NCBI RefSeq assembly: GCF_016820245.1
Contig: NZ_JAFCAR010000005.1
Location: 248,001 to 312,000, forward strand
Source: Jannaschia sp. Os4
GTDB taxonomy: Bacteria > Pseudomonadota > Alphaproteobacteria > Rhodobacterales > Rhodobacteraceae
Length of the DNA stretch: 64,000 bases
Direction of reading: 5' to 3'
The position numbers and the translations under genes were made by a program. Below, piece by piece: positions 43,749 to 52,026 of the stretch (positions are counted from its first letter, which is position 1; each line of letters begins with the position of its first letter). The notes under the pieces were generated by a model. That model saw only the letters and a list, made by a program, of their open reading frames with translations, was not told the origin of the DNA and searched no databases.

Positions 43749-45017
43749 ATGCTGCGCGACCATCCCCGCCGATACGACCTCGCCAACGAGCTGCACGCCC
43801 GGCCTTTCCCCGCGCTGGAGGCCCCCTGCCGGGCGGCCTTCGTGGCCATCAAGGCGGAGGCGGACGCGGCGAACCGGGACAGGGGCGTGGACCGGGCGCA
43901 TCTGCTGGCGCTCTTGGACCGCTTCGGGGCGACGCACCCGGCGCCGGGGGCCACCCACCACTTCGTCCGGCTGGGGCGGCACCACCTGAAGTGGGAGAGC
44001 CACACGGAGTTCGTGACCTACACGTTGTTCAGCGACGGCGTGGCGGAGCGGCCCTTCGAGGGGGCGTCCTTCGACGCGTTCCCGGCGGACTGGCTGGCCG
44101 ACGCGCCGGGGGTGCGGCTGACCTCGGCCCTGATCCGGGTCGAGGGGGAGACGCACGGGGACGAGATCGCGCCCAAGCTGGCGGAGTGGTTCGTGCCCGA
44201 GAGCCTCGCGGTGGCGCGGGTGCTGGACGACTCGGCGGTGATCGCGTCGGACTTCCGCATCGACGCGGCGGGGCACGTGCGCTTCGCGGTGTTCTGCGCG
44301 GACAAGACGGGCGAGCGGCGGGTCGGGCGGATCGTGCAGCGGCTCACGGAGATCGAGACCTACAAGACGATGGCGATGCTGGCGCTTCCCCGCGCCCGCG
44401 CGCTGGGGGCGCGGCTGGGCGAGATCGACGCGGATCTGGTCCGGCTGGTGGGCGACATGCGCGAGGGCGGCTCGGAGGAGACGCTGGAGGGGCTGCTCAA
44501 GATCGGGTCGGACCTCGAGACGATGCTGGCGCGCTCCTCGTTCCGGTTCGGCGCGCAGGAGGCCTACGAGGCGCTGGTGCGGCAGCGGATCGAGGTGCTG
44601 CGCGAGGAGCGGTTCGGCGGGCGCCAGACGCTGCACGAGTTCATGATGCGCCGCTTCGACCCCGCGATGCGGACCTGCCGCGCGGTGCAGCGGCGGATGG
44701 AGGCGATGGCCGAGCGGGCCAAGCGGGCGGGCGACCTGCTCTCGACGCGGGTGAACGTGGAGCGGGCGGCCCAGAACGCGGGGCTGCTCAGGTCCATGGA
44801 CGCGCGGGCGGACGCGCAGCTGCGGCTGCAGAAGACGGTCGAGGGGCTCAGCGTCGTGGCGATCAGCTACTACGCGCTGCAGCTCGCCGCGTCGCTTCTC
44901 TACCCCGTCGGGGTGCGGGTGGGGGCGACCAAGGAGATGGTCGCCGCCGTGCTCGTGCTGCCGGTGGTGGCGCTGGTCTGGTGGATGGTGCGCGGGGTGC
45001 GCAAACGGCTGGGCTAG
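43749..45017 (+). CDS. DUF3422 family membrane-anchored protein
   Basis: This 422-residue protein has a large cytoplasmic N-terminal part (RDHPRRYDLANELHARPFPA at the start, HHFVRLGRHHLKWESHTEFV near 68) with long helical segments (about 205-370), followed by two C-terminal hydrophobic segments (SVVAISYYALQLAASLLYPV near 372 and AAVLVLPVVALVWWMV). The family is widespread in alphaproteobacteria and has no assigned function. Its TAG stop is part of a CTAG shared with the convergent DUF2945 gene. Confidence 0.9.
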   Translation: MLRDHPRRYDLANELHARPFPALEAPCRAAFVAIKAEADAANRDRGVDRAHLLALLDRFGATHPAPGATHHFVRLGRHHLKWESHTEFVTYTLFSDGVAERPFEGASFDAFPADWLADAPGVRLTSALIRVEGETHGDEIAPKLAEWFVPESLAVARVLDDSAVIASDFRIDAAGHVRFAVFCADKTGERRVGRIVQRLTEIETYKTMAMLALPRARALGARLGEIDADLVRLVGDMREGGSEETLEGLLKIGSDLETMLARSSFRFGAQEAYEALVRQRIEVLREERFGGRQTLHEFMMRRFDPAMRTCRAVQRRMEAMAERAKRAGDLLSTRVNVERAAQNAGLLRSMDARADAQLRLQKTVEGLSVVAISYYALQLAASLLYPVGVRVGATKEMVAAVLVLPVVALVWWMVRGVRKRLG

Positions 45018-45226
45018 GCCTTCCGGACCTCGGAGGCGAGCTTGAGCACGCCGTCGCCGTCCTCCTGCTCGATGTAGAGCGCGGGGTCGTCGTCCGAGCC
45101 GTCGCGCGTGACCTCCGAGCCCTGCAGCTTGCGCGTGATCTTCTGGGTGTAGGTCTTCTCGACCGTGCCGGTCCCGGTGCCGTTGCCCCAGTCCCACTCG
45201 ACCTTGTCGCCCTTGGAATAGCTCAT
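45014..45226 (-). CDS. DUF2945 (hypervirulence-associated TUDOR-like) protein
   Basis: This 70-residue soluble protein is a small SH3/TUDOR-like domain: YSKGDKVEWDWGNGTGTGTV then KTYTQKITRKLQGSEVTRDG and ALYIEQEDGDGVLKLASEV. The family is common in Alphaproteobacteria and of unknown function, possibly binding protein or nucleic acid. The ATG at 45226 is preceded by AGGAGGCC. The 124-nt spacer to the next gene is very GC-rich with no clear signals. Confidence 0.9.
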   Translation of the reverse strand: MSYSKGDKVEWDWGNGTGTGTVEKTYTQKITRKLQGSEVTRDGSDDDPALYIEQEDGDGVLKLASEVRKA

Positions 45227-45350
45227 CGTGGCCTCCTGTCTCGATGACTCCGCGAACGGGGCGGCGGGGGATTCGGTTCCGGGGGCGGGGGCGCCCGCGG
45301 CGCCCCAGCTCGGGGCCGGGGCGCCGGGAGCGGCGTGCCCGCGCGGTGCG

Positions 45351-45617
45351 CTACCGGCCCGCGTCGCCCTCCGATAGCCGCCGGAGCAGCCGCTCCACCT
45401 CCGCCCGGTGCAGGTCGAACCGCCGGTCCTCCGCCCGCATCTCCAGCCGCGCGCCGTCGTCGCGGGAGAACCAGCCGTGGGGCAGGCGCGCGCGGGGGTC
45501 GGCGAGCCATGCGGCGAGCGCCACGGGAAGCACGCCGTCGCGCGCGAAGGCGATGCGGTCGTCGCCGCGCCGGAGGTCCACGCGTCCCGCCTCGGCGCGC
45601 ATCTCCAAGGGCGTCAT
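45351..45617 (-). CDS. Hypothetical protein, 88 residues
   Basis: I do not recognise this protein. It consists of two similar halves: MTPLEMRAEAGRVDLRRGDD and then LEMRAEDRRFDLHRAEVERL, each LEMRAE followed by a basic/acidic strand. Between them is an AWLADPRARLPHGWFSRDDG segment. Its start overlaps the methyltransferase stop (ATGA), so it is coupled to that gene. The real status rests on this coupling and on codon usage. Confidence 0.55.
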   Translation of the reverse strand: MTPLEMRAEAGRVDLRRGDDRIAFARDGVLPVALAAWLADPRARLPHGWFSRDDGARLEMRAEDRRFDLHRAEVERLLRRLSEGDAGR

Positions 45618-46243
45618 CGGACCCGGCAGACGTGGACCCGGTTGCGGACCGACGGCTCGCCCAGCGGCATGGTGGCGAAGGCGGGGGTGCGGTGGACCTC
45701 GTCCCACGCCGTGCCCGCCATCGCGTCCAGCTTGTCGAGGTAGCGCGCCTCCTGTTCCGCGTCGTGGCGGAGCGAGACGACCAGCCAGCCGCCGGGGCGT
45801 GTGACCCGGACCAATTCGTCCAGCGCCTCGGGCGGGGCGTGGCCCGGCGTGATGGTGCCCGCGCAGAGGGTGGCCGCGAAGTGGCCGTCCGCGAAGGGCA
45901 GGGGGGTGCCGAGGACGACGCGGTGCGTCTCGGCGTAGACGCCCTTGGCGCGGGCGACGGCCATCATGCCCTCGGACAGGTCCGCGCCGACGAGGCCGCC
46001 GTAGCCCGCGGCAACCAGCGCCTCGGCGTGCAGCCCCGTGCCGCAGCCCGCGTCGAGGATGGGCGCCGCGTCCACGGGCACGAAGCGGGCCACGCAGGCG
46101 GCCATCATCATCGGCAGGCGGTAGCCCATCGCCATCAGGTCCGCGTCGTAGTCCGAGGCCCATGCGTCGTAGGCCCCCTCCTGCGCCTCCGCCGAGGCCG
46201 CGCCGTAGACCGCGTCGAGCCTGGCGGGGGCGGGCCTATCCAT
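45614..46243 (-). CDS. Class I SAM-dependent methyltransferase
   Basis: This 209-residue cytoplasmic enzyme has AYDAWASDYDADLMAMGYR near 24 and the SAM-binding motif ILDAGCGTGLHAEALVAAGY near 62, with motif II-like LVGADLSEGMMAVARAKG and the post-motif VTRPGGWLVVSLRHDAEQE. The target (small molecule or lipid) is not predictable. It overlaps the acyl-CoA dehydrogenase stop by 8 nt, so it is co-expressed. The family resembles Williams-Beuren syndrome-type methyltransferases. Confidence 0.87.
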   Translation of the reverse strand: MDRPAPARLDAVYGAASAEAQEGAYDAWASDYDADLMAMGYRLPMMMAACVARFVPVDAAPILDAGCGTGLHAEALVAAGYGGLVGADLSEGMMAVARAKGVYAETHRVVLGTPLPFADGHFAATLCAGTITPGHAPPEALDELVRVTRPGGWLVVSLRHDAEQEARYLDKLDAMAGTAWDEVHRTPAFATMPLGEPSVRNRVHVCRVR

Positions 46244-47468
46244 CGCGGAGCCGCCTGCGCTCGGCCCGGAAGACCGTCCGCTGGTGCACCGCGTCCGGCC
46301 CGTCCACGAGGCGCAGCGTGCGGAGGTGCCCCCAGAGGCGGGCGAGGTCGGTGTCTTGGCTAACCCCCGCGCCGCCATGCAGCTGGATCGCCATGTCGCA
46401 CACCTCCAGCGCGACGCGCGGGACGAGCACCTTGGCGGCGGAGATGTAGGGGGCGGCGGCCTTCATGTCGCCGGTCGCCGCGTGCGCCCGGTCCATCTCG
46501 GAGGCGGCGCGCAGGCAGGTGAGGCGGGCGGCGTCGATCCCGATGCGCGCCTCGGCGATCCGCTCGGCGTTGCCGCCGAGATGCAGGAGGTCGGAGCCGA
46601 ATGCGTGGCGCGCCGCGCCCCGCGCGAGGGCGAGGTCGAGGCACTTCTCCGCCATGCCGACGGCGCGCATGCAGTGGTGGATGCGGCCCGGCCCGAGGCG
46701 GCCTTGGGCGATCTCGAAGCCGCGTCCCGGCCCGAGGAGCATGGCGTCGGCGTCCACGCGGACGTCCGTGTAGCGGATGTGCATGTGGCCGTGCGGGGCC
46801 TCGTCGTCGCCGAAGACGGTGAGGCCGCGCAGCACCTCGACCCCGGGCGTGTCGGTGGGGACGACGAGCATGGAATGCCGCTGATGGCGCGGGGCGTCCG
46901 GGTCGGACAGGCCCATGACGATGTGGACCTTGCAGCGCGGGTCGCCCGCGCCGGTCGACCACCACTTCTCGCCGTTCAGGACCCAGCCGTCGCCGTCGCG
47001 CTCGACCCGCAGCTCCATGTTGGAGGCGTCCGAGGAAGCGACGTCGGGCTCGGTCATCAGGTAGGCGGAGCGGATCTCCCCCGCCATGAGCGGCTCCAGC
47101 CAGCGGCGCTTCATGTCCTCCGTGCCGTAGCGGGCGAAGACCTCCATGTTGCCGGTGTCCGGGGCGTTGCAGTTGAAGACCTCGGGGGCGAGCCACGCGC
47201 GGCCCATCTCCTCGGCGATCCACGCGTAGTCGACCGTGGTGATCCCCGGCCCGCCGGGGAGGTGGGTGCGCCAGAGGTTCCAGAGGCCGCGGTCGCGGGC
47301 CTCGGCCTTGAGCGTCTCGAGGATCTCGGTCTGGCGGGGCGTGTGGGTCCAGCGGTCCGGCACGTGGTCGGCGTGGAACTCGGCGTCCAAGGGGGCGATG
47401 CGCGTCCGCACCATCTCGGCCACGGCATCGCGGAGCGCGCGGCCCCGTTCGGTCAGGCTCAGGTCCAT
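46236..47468 (-). CDS. Acyl-CoA dehydrogenase, ACAD10/11-like
   Basis: This 410-residue FAD enzyme has the ACAD fold: [20 protein letters not shown] near 136, [13 protein letters not shown] near 166, and [20 protein letters not shown] near 365. The N-terminal [20 protein letters not shown] and the [11 protein letters not shown] segment near 64 are typical of the ACAD11 branch. The homologous human enzymes fuse to a kinase-like domain; here the divergent phosphotransferase gene encodes that part. Such pairs process 4-hydroxyacyl-CoAs through a phosphorylated intermediate, so this may be its role. It leads an operon with a methyltransferase and a small protein. Confidence 0.9.
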   Translation of the reverse strand: MDLSLTERGRALRDAVAEMVRTRIAPLDAEFHADHVPDRWTHTPRQTEILETLKAEARDRGLWNLWRTHLPGGPGITTVDYAWIAEEMGRAWLAPEVFNCNAPDTGNMEVFARYGTEDMKRRWLEPLMAGEIRSAYLMTEPDVASSDASNMELRVERDGDGWVLNGEKWWSTGAGDPRCKVHIVMGLSDPDAPRHQRHSMLVVPTDTPGVEVLRGLTVFGDDEAPHGHMHIRYTDVRVDADAMLLGPGRGFEIAQGRLGPGRIHHCMRAVGMAEKCLDLALARGAARHAFGSDLLHLGGNAERIAEARIGIDAARLTCLRAASEMDRAHAATGDMKAAAPYISAAKVLVPRVALEVCDMAIQLHGGAGVSQDTDLARLWGHLRTLRLVDGPDAVHQRTVFRAERRRLRDG

Positions 47469-47514
47469 GCGCGCACCCTTGATGATGCGGGCGGGGGACG
47501 GCAACCCTCGGGGC

Positions 47515-48501
47515 ATGGACCCCGACCTGCCCCCCGACCTGTTCCCGTGGCTCACCGAGCAGGTGGGGGCCGAGGTGACCGGTGCCGCGCGCCTGTCGGG
47601 CGGGCAGTCGAACCCGACGTGGCGGCTGGAGACCGAGGGCGGGCCCTTGGTGCTGCGGGCCAAGCCGCCGGGGCGCCTGCTGCCCAAGGCGCACATGGTG
47701 GAGCGGGAGCACCGGGTGATGGACGCGCTGGCGGACACGGGCGTGCCGGTGCCGCGCATGGTGCTGCTCTCCGAGGCGAACCCGCTGGGGCGGACGCTCT
47801 ACGTGATGGAATGGGTCGAGGGGCGGGTCGTGCGCGATCCGGCGGCGGCCACGGGGGCCGAGGTGGCGGCGATGACCGACGCGCTGGCGGCGCTGCACTC
47901 GGTCGACCCGGAGGCGGTCGGCCTGCCGGGCTACGGGCGGGCCGAGGGATACTTCGCGCGGCAGGCGGCGACGTGGCGGCGGCAATACGAGGCGTCGGTG
48001 GCGATGCCGTCGGCGGAGATGGCGCGGCTGGGCGACTGGCTGGCGGGGCAGGCCGTCGCGGAGGCCCCTCCCTCGATCGTGCACGGGGACTGGCGGATCG
48101 ACAACGTGATGCTCCACCCGACGGAGGCGCGGGTGGTGGCGGTGCTGGACTGGGAGCTGTCGACGCTGGGCCATCCGCTGGCCGACCTCGCCTATCAGGT
48201 GATGCAATGGGGCCTGCCCCACGCCTCGCCGCTCCGCGGCCTCGGGGGAGTGGATCGGGCGGCGCGGGGGCTGCCGTCCGACGCGGCGCACGTCGCGGCC
48301 TACGCGGCGCGGCGGGGCGTGGAGGTGACGGACTGGACGGCGTGGCGGGCGCTCGCGGCCTACCGGCTGGCGGCGATCCTCGCGGGCGTGGGCGCGCGGG
48401 CGGCGGCGGGCAACGCGAGCGACCCGGAGGGCGGGCGGCGCTACGGGGCGATGGTGCCGCAGGTGGCGGCGCTGGGGGTGTCGTATCTGGACGGCGCGTG
48501 A
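47515..48501 (+). CDS. APH/ACAD10-11 kinase-like phosphotransferase
   Basis: This 328-residue aminoglycoside-phosphotransferase-fold protein has the ATP-binding [20 protein letters not shown] near 27, MEWVEGRVV near 97, catalytic [10 protein letters not shown] near 190 and metal-binding [18 protein letters not shown] near 211. It matches the N-terminal kinase half of ACAD10/ACAD11 and LvaA rather than an antibiotic resistance kinase. It is divergent from the ACAD gene across only 46 nt, supporting a two-part pathway. The ATG at 47515 was chosen; no strong ribosome site is visible. Confidence 0.88.
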   Translation: MDPDLPPDLFPWLTEQVGAEVTGAARLSGGQSNPTWRLETEGGPLVLRAKPPGRLLPKAHMVEREHRVMDALADTGVPVPRMVLLSEANPLGRTLYVMEWVEGRVVRDPAAATGAEVAAMTDALAALHSVDPEAVGLPGYGRAEGYFARQAATWRRQYEASVAMPSAEMARLGDWLAGQAVAEAPPSIVHGDWRIDNVMLHPTEARVVAVLDWELSTLGHPLADLAYQVMQWGLPHASPLRGLGGVDRAARGLPSDAAHVAAYAARRGVEVTDWTAWRALAAYRLAAILAGVGARAAAGNASDPEGGRRYGAMVPQVAALGVSYLDGA

Positions 48502-48520
48502 CGCGCGCCCCGCGCGGACG

Positions 48521-49504
48521 TCAGCCCAGCGACATCGCCACCGCGCTCTCGGGCAGTTCCTCGTCGAAGCAGCGCTGGTAGAACTCCGCCACCGTCTGGC
48601 GCTCCAACTCGTCGCACTTGTTGAGGAAGGTCAGGCGGAAGGCATAGCCCACGTCGCGGAAGATCTCGGCGTTCTGCGCCCACGCGATCACCGTGCGGGG
48701 CGACATCACCGTCGACAGGTCCCCGTTCATGAACGCCGTCCGCGTCAGGTCCGCGACCGTCACCATGCGCGAGATCGTGCGCCGCCCGTCGTCGGTGTTG
48801 TAGTGCGGGTTCTTGGCGACGACGATGGCCGCCTCGGCGTCGTGGTCGAGGTAGTTCAGCGTCGCGACGAGCGACCAGCGGTCCATCTGCGCTTGGTTGA
48901 TCTGCTGCGTGCCGTGGTAGAGGCCCGTCGTGTCGCCGAGGCCCACCGTGTTGGCCGTGGCGAAGAGGCGGAAGGACGGGTGGGGGGTGATGACCTCGTT
49001 CTGGTCCATCAGCGTCAGCTTGCCGTCCGCCTCCAGCACGCGCTGGATCACGAACATCACGTCGGCGCGGCCCGCGTCGTACTCGTCGAAGACGATGGCC
49101 ACGGGGTTGCGCAGCGCCCACGGCAGGATGCCCTCGTGGAACTCGGTCACCTGGACGCCGTCGCGCAGCTTGATCGCGTCCTTGCCGATCAGGTCGATCC
49201 GGCTGATGTGGCTGTCGAGGTTCACGCGCACGCAGGGCCAGTTGAGACGCGCGGCCACCTGCTCGATATGGGTCGACTTGCCGGTGCCGTGGTAGCCTTG
49301 GATCATCACCCGGCGGTTCCAGCCGAAGCCCGCGAGAATGGCGAGCGTCGTGTCGGGGTCGAACTTGTAGGTCTCGTCGATGGGGGGCGTGCGGTCGGTG
49401 GGCGCGTCGAAGCCCTTGACCATCATGTCGGAGTCGATGCCGAACGCCTCGCGCACGGAGATGTCGCGGGTGGGCTCCATGATGGTGTCCGTGCTGCCGT
49501 CCAT
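48521..49504 (-). CDS. cobS: Aerobic cobaltochelatase subunit CobS
   Basis: This AAA+ subunit of the CobNST complex inserts cobalt into hydrogenobyrinic diamide in aerobic cobalamin synthesis. The 327-residue protein has Walker A GYHGTGKS near 69, Walker B AIVFDEYD near 134, and family sequences [20 protein letters not shown] near 47 and [19 protein letters not shown] near 170. The ATG at 49504 is chosen; a frame runs further upstream without family similarity. The usual partner cobT is not adjacent here. Confidence 0.93.
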   Translation of the reverse strand: MDGSTDTIMEPTRDISVREAFGIDSDMMVKGFDAPTDRTPPIDETYKFDPDTTLAILAGFGWNRRVMIQGYHGTGKSTHIEQVAARLNWPCVRVNLDSHISRIDLIGKDAIKLRDGVQVTEFHEGILPWALRNPVAIVFDEYDAGRADVMFVIQRVLEADGKLTLMDQNEVITPHPSFRLFATANTVGLGDTTGLYHGTQQINQAQMDRWSLVATLNYLDHDAEAAIVVAKNPHYNTDDGRRTISRMVTVADLTRTAFMNGDLSTVMSPRTVIAWAQNAEIFRDVGYAFRLTFLNKCDELERQTVAEFYQRCFDEELPESAVAMSLG

Positions 49505-49601
49505 GTGCCTCGCCCCTTCGCTCGATCCGGGCGCCGGGGTGCAACATATGGCCCCGCGCCGCAAGTGAAAGCGGGGCGGCAAGCTGCCGCCCCGCCGGAG
49601 G

Positions 49602-50810
49602 TCAGCCGGGGGTGACGTGCACCACCCAGCCGTCCTCGAAGTCGGTCAGGACGACGAAGCTGCCGTCCTCCATGATCTCGACGTCGCGCACCCGCCCGAG
49701 ATCGGTGAGCAGGCGCTCCTCCTCCGTCACGAGCCCGTCCGCGTCGAGCGAGAGGCGCACCACGCCGCCGGGCTTGAGCGAGCCGATCAGGATGTCGCCG
49801 TTCCAGTCCGCGAAGGCGTCGCCCGAATGGAACGCCATGCCGCCGGGCGCGATCACCGGGTCCCAGAAGTAGACCGGCTGCTCCATGCCCTCCTCGACGG
49901 CCTGCCCGATGCCGATGGGGCCGCCGGGATCGACCTCGCGGAAGTCGTAGCGCTTGCCGTAGGAGATCACCGGCCAGCCGTAGTTCAGCCCCGGCTCCGG
50001 GCGGTTCAGCTCGTCGCCGCCCTGCGGCCCGTGCTCGATCGTCCACAGCGTCCCGTCCGGCGCGATGGTGGCGCCTTGGATGTTGCGGTGCCCGTAGGAC
50101 CAGATCGTCTCGACGGCGCCCTCGGTGCCGGCGAAGGGCATCCCCTCGGGCGTCGAGCCGTCGAGGTTGACCCGCACGACCTTGCCGTAGGTCTTGTCGA
50201 GATCCTGCGCGAAGGGCCGCTCCTCGTCCGAGGAATGCTCGCCCGTGGTCACGAAGGCCGTCCCGTCGCCGGGGAACACGATCCGCGCGCCGTAGTGCAT
50301 CGGCGTGGGCGAGGGCGGCTCCTGCACGAAGATGTCCTCCACCTCCGTGACCGACCCGAGGTCGTCGGCCAGCACCATCCGCGCCGCCGCCGTGGCGGAC
50401 CCGCCCTCCACGGGCTTGGAGTAGGTGACGTAGATCACCCGGTCCTCCGCGAAGGTCGGCCCCAGCGCCACGTCGAGTAGGCCGCCCTGCCGCTGCGACA
50501 GCACGTCCGGCGTGCCCACGATGCTGTCGGACAGCGTGCCGTCGGCGGCGAGGTGGCGCATCCGGCCCGCCCGCTCGGTCACGAGCCAGCCCGCGCCGTC
50601 GGGCAGGGTGGCGATGCCCCAAGGGTGGACCAGACCCTCGGCGAGGGTGGTCTGGGTCATCGCCACGCCGCTGTCGACGGTGGTGGCGCGGAACTGCTCG
50701 GGGAAGGCGGGGGGGAAGTCGGTGTTGCGCTGCGCCCAGGTGTGCGGCTCGGCCAGCGCGGGGGCTGCGAGCGCCGAGGCGGCGAGGAGGGCGAGGGTCG
50801 TACGGCTCAT
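49602..50810 (-). CDS. Periplasmic PQQ-type sugar (sorbosone/glucose) dehydrogenase
   Basis: This 402-residue exported protein has a signal peptide ([20 protein letters not shown]) and a six-bladed beta-propeller of the aldose sugar dehydrogenase (YliI-type) family. Family sequences are [20 protein letters not shown] near 61, [20 protein letters not shown] near 108, [18 protein letters not shown] near 231 with the conserved HRN, and [20 protein letters not shown] near 250. It is expected to use PQQ and Ca2+ to oxidise aldoses. No PQQ biosynthesis gene is in the window. Confidence 0.93.
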   Translation of the reverse strand: MSRTTLALLAASALAAPALAEPHTWAQRNTDFPPAFPEQFRATTVDSGVAMTQTTLAEGLVHPWGIATLPDGAGWLVTERAGRMRHLAADGTLSDSIVGTPDVLSQRQGGLLDVALGPTFAEDRVIYVTYSKPVEGGSATAAARMVLADDLGSVTEVEDIFVQEPPSPTPMHYGARIVFPGDGTAFVTTGEHSSDEERPFAQDLDKTYGKVVRVNLDGSTPEGMPFAGTEGAVETIWSYGHRNIQGATIAPDGTLWTIEHGPQGGDELNRPEPGLNYGWPVISYGKRYDFREVDPGGPIGIGQAVEEGMEQPVYFWDPVIAPGGMAFHSGDAFADWNGDILIGSLKPGGVVRLSLDADGLVTEEERLLTDLGRVRDVEIMEDGSFVVLTDFEDGWVVHVTPG

Positions 50811-50937
50811 GGCGGATCTCCCAGGTTGACCGGGCACAGCTAGCGCGTCCCGCGCCGACGTCCGCCCGGCGCGCGCGGGTTCGGGAACGCCCGGCGCCCG
50901 CCCGCCGTTGGCCCGCGCAACATCAGGAGGATACGCC

Positions 50938-51330
50938 ATGTCCATCAAGGAGATGATCGCCGAGCACCCCGACGTCGCCGGGAACGACAACGAGGCACTG
51001 ACCCAAGCCGTCAAGCACGCCATGTACGGCGCCGCCATCACCAACTCCTGCGCCGATGCCTGCCTCGCAGAGCCGGACGCCGAGGACCGGGCGGAGTGCA
51101 TCCGCCGCTGCCTCGACGCCTCGGACGCCTGCACGGCGGCCTACCGGATCGGCAGCCGTCGCACGGGCGGGAACGTCGAGGCGATCAAGGCCGCGCTGTC
51201 GCTCGCGATCACGGCCTGCGAAGCGTGTCACGCGCACTGCTCCAAGCACGATGACGCGCACTGCAAGCGCTGCGCGACCATGTGCGAGGAGGTCATCCGC
51301 GATTGCAGGGCGGCCCTCGACGCGATGTGA
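50938..51330 (+). CDS. Cytosolic copper storage protein-like four-helix bundle (Csp3/DUF326)
   Basis: This 130-residue helical protein has 12 cysteines, at 38, 42, 54, 58, 65, 94, 97, 101, 109, 112, 116 and 123. They are spaced as C-x3-C and C-x2-C pairs that line the inside of a four-helix bundle, as in Csp proteins that hold many Cu(I) ions. There is no signal peptide, so it is of the cytosolic Csp3 kind. Several His (27, 98, 100, 104, 108) add potential ligands. AGGAGG precedes the ATG. No copper chaperone or CueR-like gene is next to it. Confidence 0.88.
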   Translation: MSIKEMIAEHPDVAGNDNEALTQAVKHAMYGAAITNSCADACLAEPDAEDRAECIRRCLDASDACTAAYRIGSRRTGGNVEAIKAALSLAITACEACHAHCSKHDDAHCKRCATMCEEVIRDCRAALDAM

Positions 51331-51372
51331 GCCGCGCTTGAGGCGGGGGCGGGGCCGCGCGATACCGATCCC

Positions 51373-52026
51373 ATGTGGACCGTCGAGCGGGTCTCCCCGA
51401 CCCTGCGCCCCCACCTGCCGGCCATCGAGGCGGCCATCGCCGCGACCCGCGCGCGCGTCGCGGCGGTGGCGGATCCCGTCCCGATCCGGTTCCTTCTCGT
51501 CGCGGACCGCTCCCGCGCGCTGCCGATGCATGGGTTCGGCGGCTACTGCGGCGACCCCGACGTGATCCGGCTGTCCTTCGACCCGAAGAACCCGAACATG
51601 GTCCCCAACCTCGGAGCCACGTTGGAGCGGGCGATCGCGCACGAGTATCACCACGCCCTGCGCGCGGCCGCGCCGGGCTACGGGGCCAAGCTCGGGTCGG
51701 CGCTGGTGGCGGAGGGGCTCGCAGGCCACTTCGTGCGGATGCTCCACCGCAGCCCGCCCGAGCCGTGGGAGGCAGCCCTCGGTCCAGAGGAGCTGGACCC
51801 GTGGCGCGCCCCCGCGCTTGAGCGGTTCGACCGGACGGGCCACGGGCACGCGCGCTGGTTCTTCGGCGCGGACGGGCACCCGCGCTGGCTGGGCTACGCG
51901 CTGGGCTACGACCTCGTGGGACGGCACCTCCGGCGGCACCCGGACGAGACGCCGCTCACGCTGGCCCACGCGCCGCACATGGCGTTCCGCGACGCCGTGC
52001 GGCGCGGGCCGGGCTCAGAGGGCTAG
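51373..52026 (+). CDS. DUF2268-like putative zinc protease
   Basis: This 217-residue soluble protein has the zinc-protease motif HEYHH at 90-94 (H90-E91-x-x-H94) and a downstream glutamate (E114 in VAEGLAGHF) suitable as a third ligand. The sequence context AIAHEYHHALR and the C-terminal YALGYDLVGRHLRRHPDET fit the DUF2268 family of predicted zinc-dependent proteases. No signal peptide is visible, so it is cytoplasmic. Substrates are unknown. Its 3' end overlaps the convergent cpdB by 12 nt. Confidence 0.82.
   Translation: MWTVERVSPTLRPHLPAIEAAIAATRARVAAVADPVPIRFLLVADRSRALPMHGFGGYCGDPDVIRLSFDPKNPNMVPNLGATLERAIAHEYHHALRAAAPGYGAKLGSALVAEGLAGHFVRMLHRSPPEPWEAALGPEELDPWRAPALERFDRTGHGHARWFFGADGHPRWLGYALGYDLVGRHLRRHPDETPLTLAHAPHMAFRDAVRRGPGSEG

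Noticed and set aside
47515-48501. Aminoglycoside resistance kinase
   Set aside because: Only the fold is shared; sequence and the divergent acyl-CoA dehydrogenase point to the ACAD10/11 kinase group.
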